Made by a program: the position numbers and the translations under genes. From Chloroflexota bacterium (lineage in GTDB: Bacteria > Chloroflexota > Anaerolineae > Anaerolineales > Anaerolineaceae), in contig JAAYKH010000030.1 of assembly GCA_012522475.1 (NCBI GenBank), forward strand, positions 86,063 to 121,163: a DNA stretch of 35,101 nucleotides, read 5' to 3'. Position 1 is the stretch's first letter. Every line of letters starts with the position of its first letter. Shown here piece by piece: positions 34,420 through 35,101 of the stretch. The notes below the pieces were generated by a model, which was given only the letters and a program-made list of their open reading frames with translations, was not told the origin of the DNA and did not search any database.

Positions 34420-34454
34420 TGAAAGAAACGCAACCAGAGGTTGAAGAATGGTAA
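34419..34454 (+). CDS. 11-codon mini-ORF linking hsdS to darT
   Basis: The hsdS stop and this start share a base (TAATG), and the mini-ORF (MKETQPEVEEW) ends in TAA seven bases into darT, overlapping its start as ATGGTAA. It would let ribosomes move from hsdS to darT by two successive stop-start steps. It may simply be chance; no protein function is proposed. Confidence 0.3.
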   Translation: MKETQPEVEEW

Positions 34455-35077
34455 ACATTTATCACATTACTCACATAACCAATTTGCCAAGCATTATTGA
34501 GGCTGGGGGGTTGTGGTGTGATGCTAAAGTGAATTCTGGCGAAGTTTCTGCCATGGGAATTGCACATAAGCACATCAAAGAACGGCGGCGCAGAAGGAAT
34601 GTTGATCTGGCTCCTGGGGGAAATCTCTGTGATTATGTTCCTTTTTATTTTGCACCGCGTTCTCCAATGTTGTATTCAATTCATCAAGGGTACGTTGAAG
34701 GTTACCATGGCGGCCAGGATGACATCCTTCATCTTGAAGCTCAAATAGAGCAAATCATTCAACGTGAACTGCCCTTTGTTTTTTCAGATGGGCATGCAGA
34801 AATGAGTCTGAGTAAATTTTTCAATGACCCTAAGGACCTAAGGGAGATCGATTGGGGGCTGATGAAATCAACTTACTGGAATGATACACAGGATGAATCT
34901 GATCGGAAGAGAAAAAGACAAGCTGAATTTCTGATTCACACTTTCTTTCCCTGGGAACTTGTCACAAAAATTGGTGTCAGGTTGCTCAAGACTCAAACTC
35001 AAGTTCAGGATATAATAGAACAAAAGAGCAAAGATCACCGCCCTATTATTGAAATAAAACGTGAATGGTATTATTAA
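34448..35077 (+). CDS. darT: DarT-family DNA ADP-ribosyltransferase toxin (DUF4433)
   Basis: Toxin of DarTG systems, which attaches ADP-ribose to thymidine (or guanosine) in single-stranded DNA, blocking host or phage replication. The protein has 209 residues. NIYHITHITNLPSI (3-16), the IAHKHIKERR segment (38-47), DYVPFYFAPRSPMLY (62-76) and QAEFL with the catalytic Glu at E160 (same number as in Thermus DarT) are clear family features. It follows hsdS by 28 bases, and an ATG with its own ribosome binding site follows 17 bases after its stop, where the DarG antitoxin would be expected. A DarT on its own would be toxic, so darG is strongly anticipated. Confidence 0.93.
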   Translation: MVNIYHITHITNLPSIIEAGGLWCDAKVNSGEVSAMGIAHKHIKERRRRRNVDLAPGGNLCDYVPFYFAPRSPMLYSIHQGYVEGYHGGQDDILHLEAQIEQIIQRELPFVFSDGHAEMSLSKFFNDPKDLREIDWGLMKSTYWNDTQDESDRKRKRQAEFLIHTFFPWELVTKIGVRLLKTQTQVQDIIEQKSKDHRPIIEIKREWYY

Positions 35078-35094
35078 GTCTGAGGAGACATCAG

Positions 35095-35101
35095 ATGATT
35101 A
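35095..35101 (+). CDS. Start of the next gene, probably darG (only 7 bases in window)
   Basis: GAGGAG (35082-35087) lies 7 bases before ATGATTA at the window edge, a good translation start. From operon position right after darT, the macrodomain antitoxin DarG is the expected product; the sequence shown is too short to identify it. Confidence 0.45.

Noticed and set aside
1-35101. CRISPR arrays, insertion sequences and transposase or integrase genes
   Set aside because: I saw no regularly spaced direct repeats and no ORF with transposase or recombinase motifs.

Overview
The window looks like a chromosomal segment of an anaerobic or microaerobic bacterium, most likely Chloroflexota (class Anaerolineae). 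This is inferred from gene content: a MoeA fused to a periplasmic-binding-like domain, a mevalonate-type decarboxylase, a glutaminyl-tRNA synthetase, a flavodiiron protein and TupABC. Base composition is about 50-55% G+C by eye, but clearly more AT-rich in the last 3 kb. No 16S gene or long database-matchable marker is present, so the assignment is inference.

Layout. 1-4.2 kb, minus strand: GDPD-like phosphodiesterase, NAD-dependent sugar epimerase, 3-methyladenine DNA glycosylase, then thiamine-diphosphate dehydrogenase E1 alpha and E1 beta (beta runs off the left edge). 4.3-8.4 kb, plus strand: class II fructose-bisphosphate aldolase and flavodiiron protein in one unit, then glnS. 8.45-8.69 kb: a compact unit with its own promoter, a 19-codon ORF, two hairpins and an intrinsic terminator. 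8.7-14.3 kb: a molybdenum-cofactor operon (moeA, moeA-PBP fusion, moaC, moaA, MOSC protein, mogA/moaB), mostly with overlapping stop/start codons. 14.4-16.9 kb: tungstate transporter tupABC behind a promoter and a structured leader that resembles the Moco/Tuco riboswitch family. 17.0-18.1 kb: a MOT1-type molybdate transporter on the opposite strand. Together 8.7-18.1 kb is a Mo/W uptake and cofactor locus; moaD, moaE and moeB are not in the window.

18.3-21.2 kb: a large secreted subtilisin-like protease. 21.4-26.7 kb, plus strand: UbiD-family decarboxylase, a small DUF4282 membrane protein, a diphosphomevalonate/phosphomevalonate decarboxylase, RseP-type site-2 protease, a HEAT-repeat protein and acylphosphatase. 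26.8-28.8 kb: uvrB on the minus strand. 29.0-30.4 kb: a SIS-domain protein and a transaldolase-like protein, closed by a strong terminator.

30.5 kb to the end: tRNA-Lys(CTT) followed at once by a defence region: type I restriction-modification hsdM, a DUF3800 gene, a relic of an hsdM 3' end, hsdS, and a DarT-type DNA ADP-ribosyltransferase toxin. The first 7 bases of the next gene (probably darG) end the window; no hsdR is seen. The relic sits exactly where hsdS begins, so the DUF3800 gene appears to have come to lie between hsdM and hsdS by recombination. The best targets for follow-up are this rearranged defence operon, the small attenuator-like unit ahead of the molybdenum genes, and the tupA leader.
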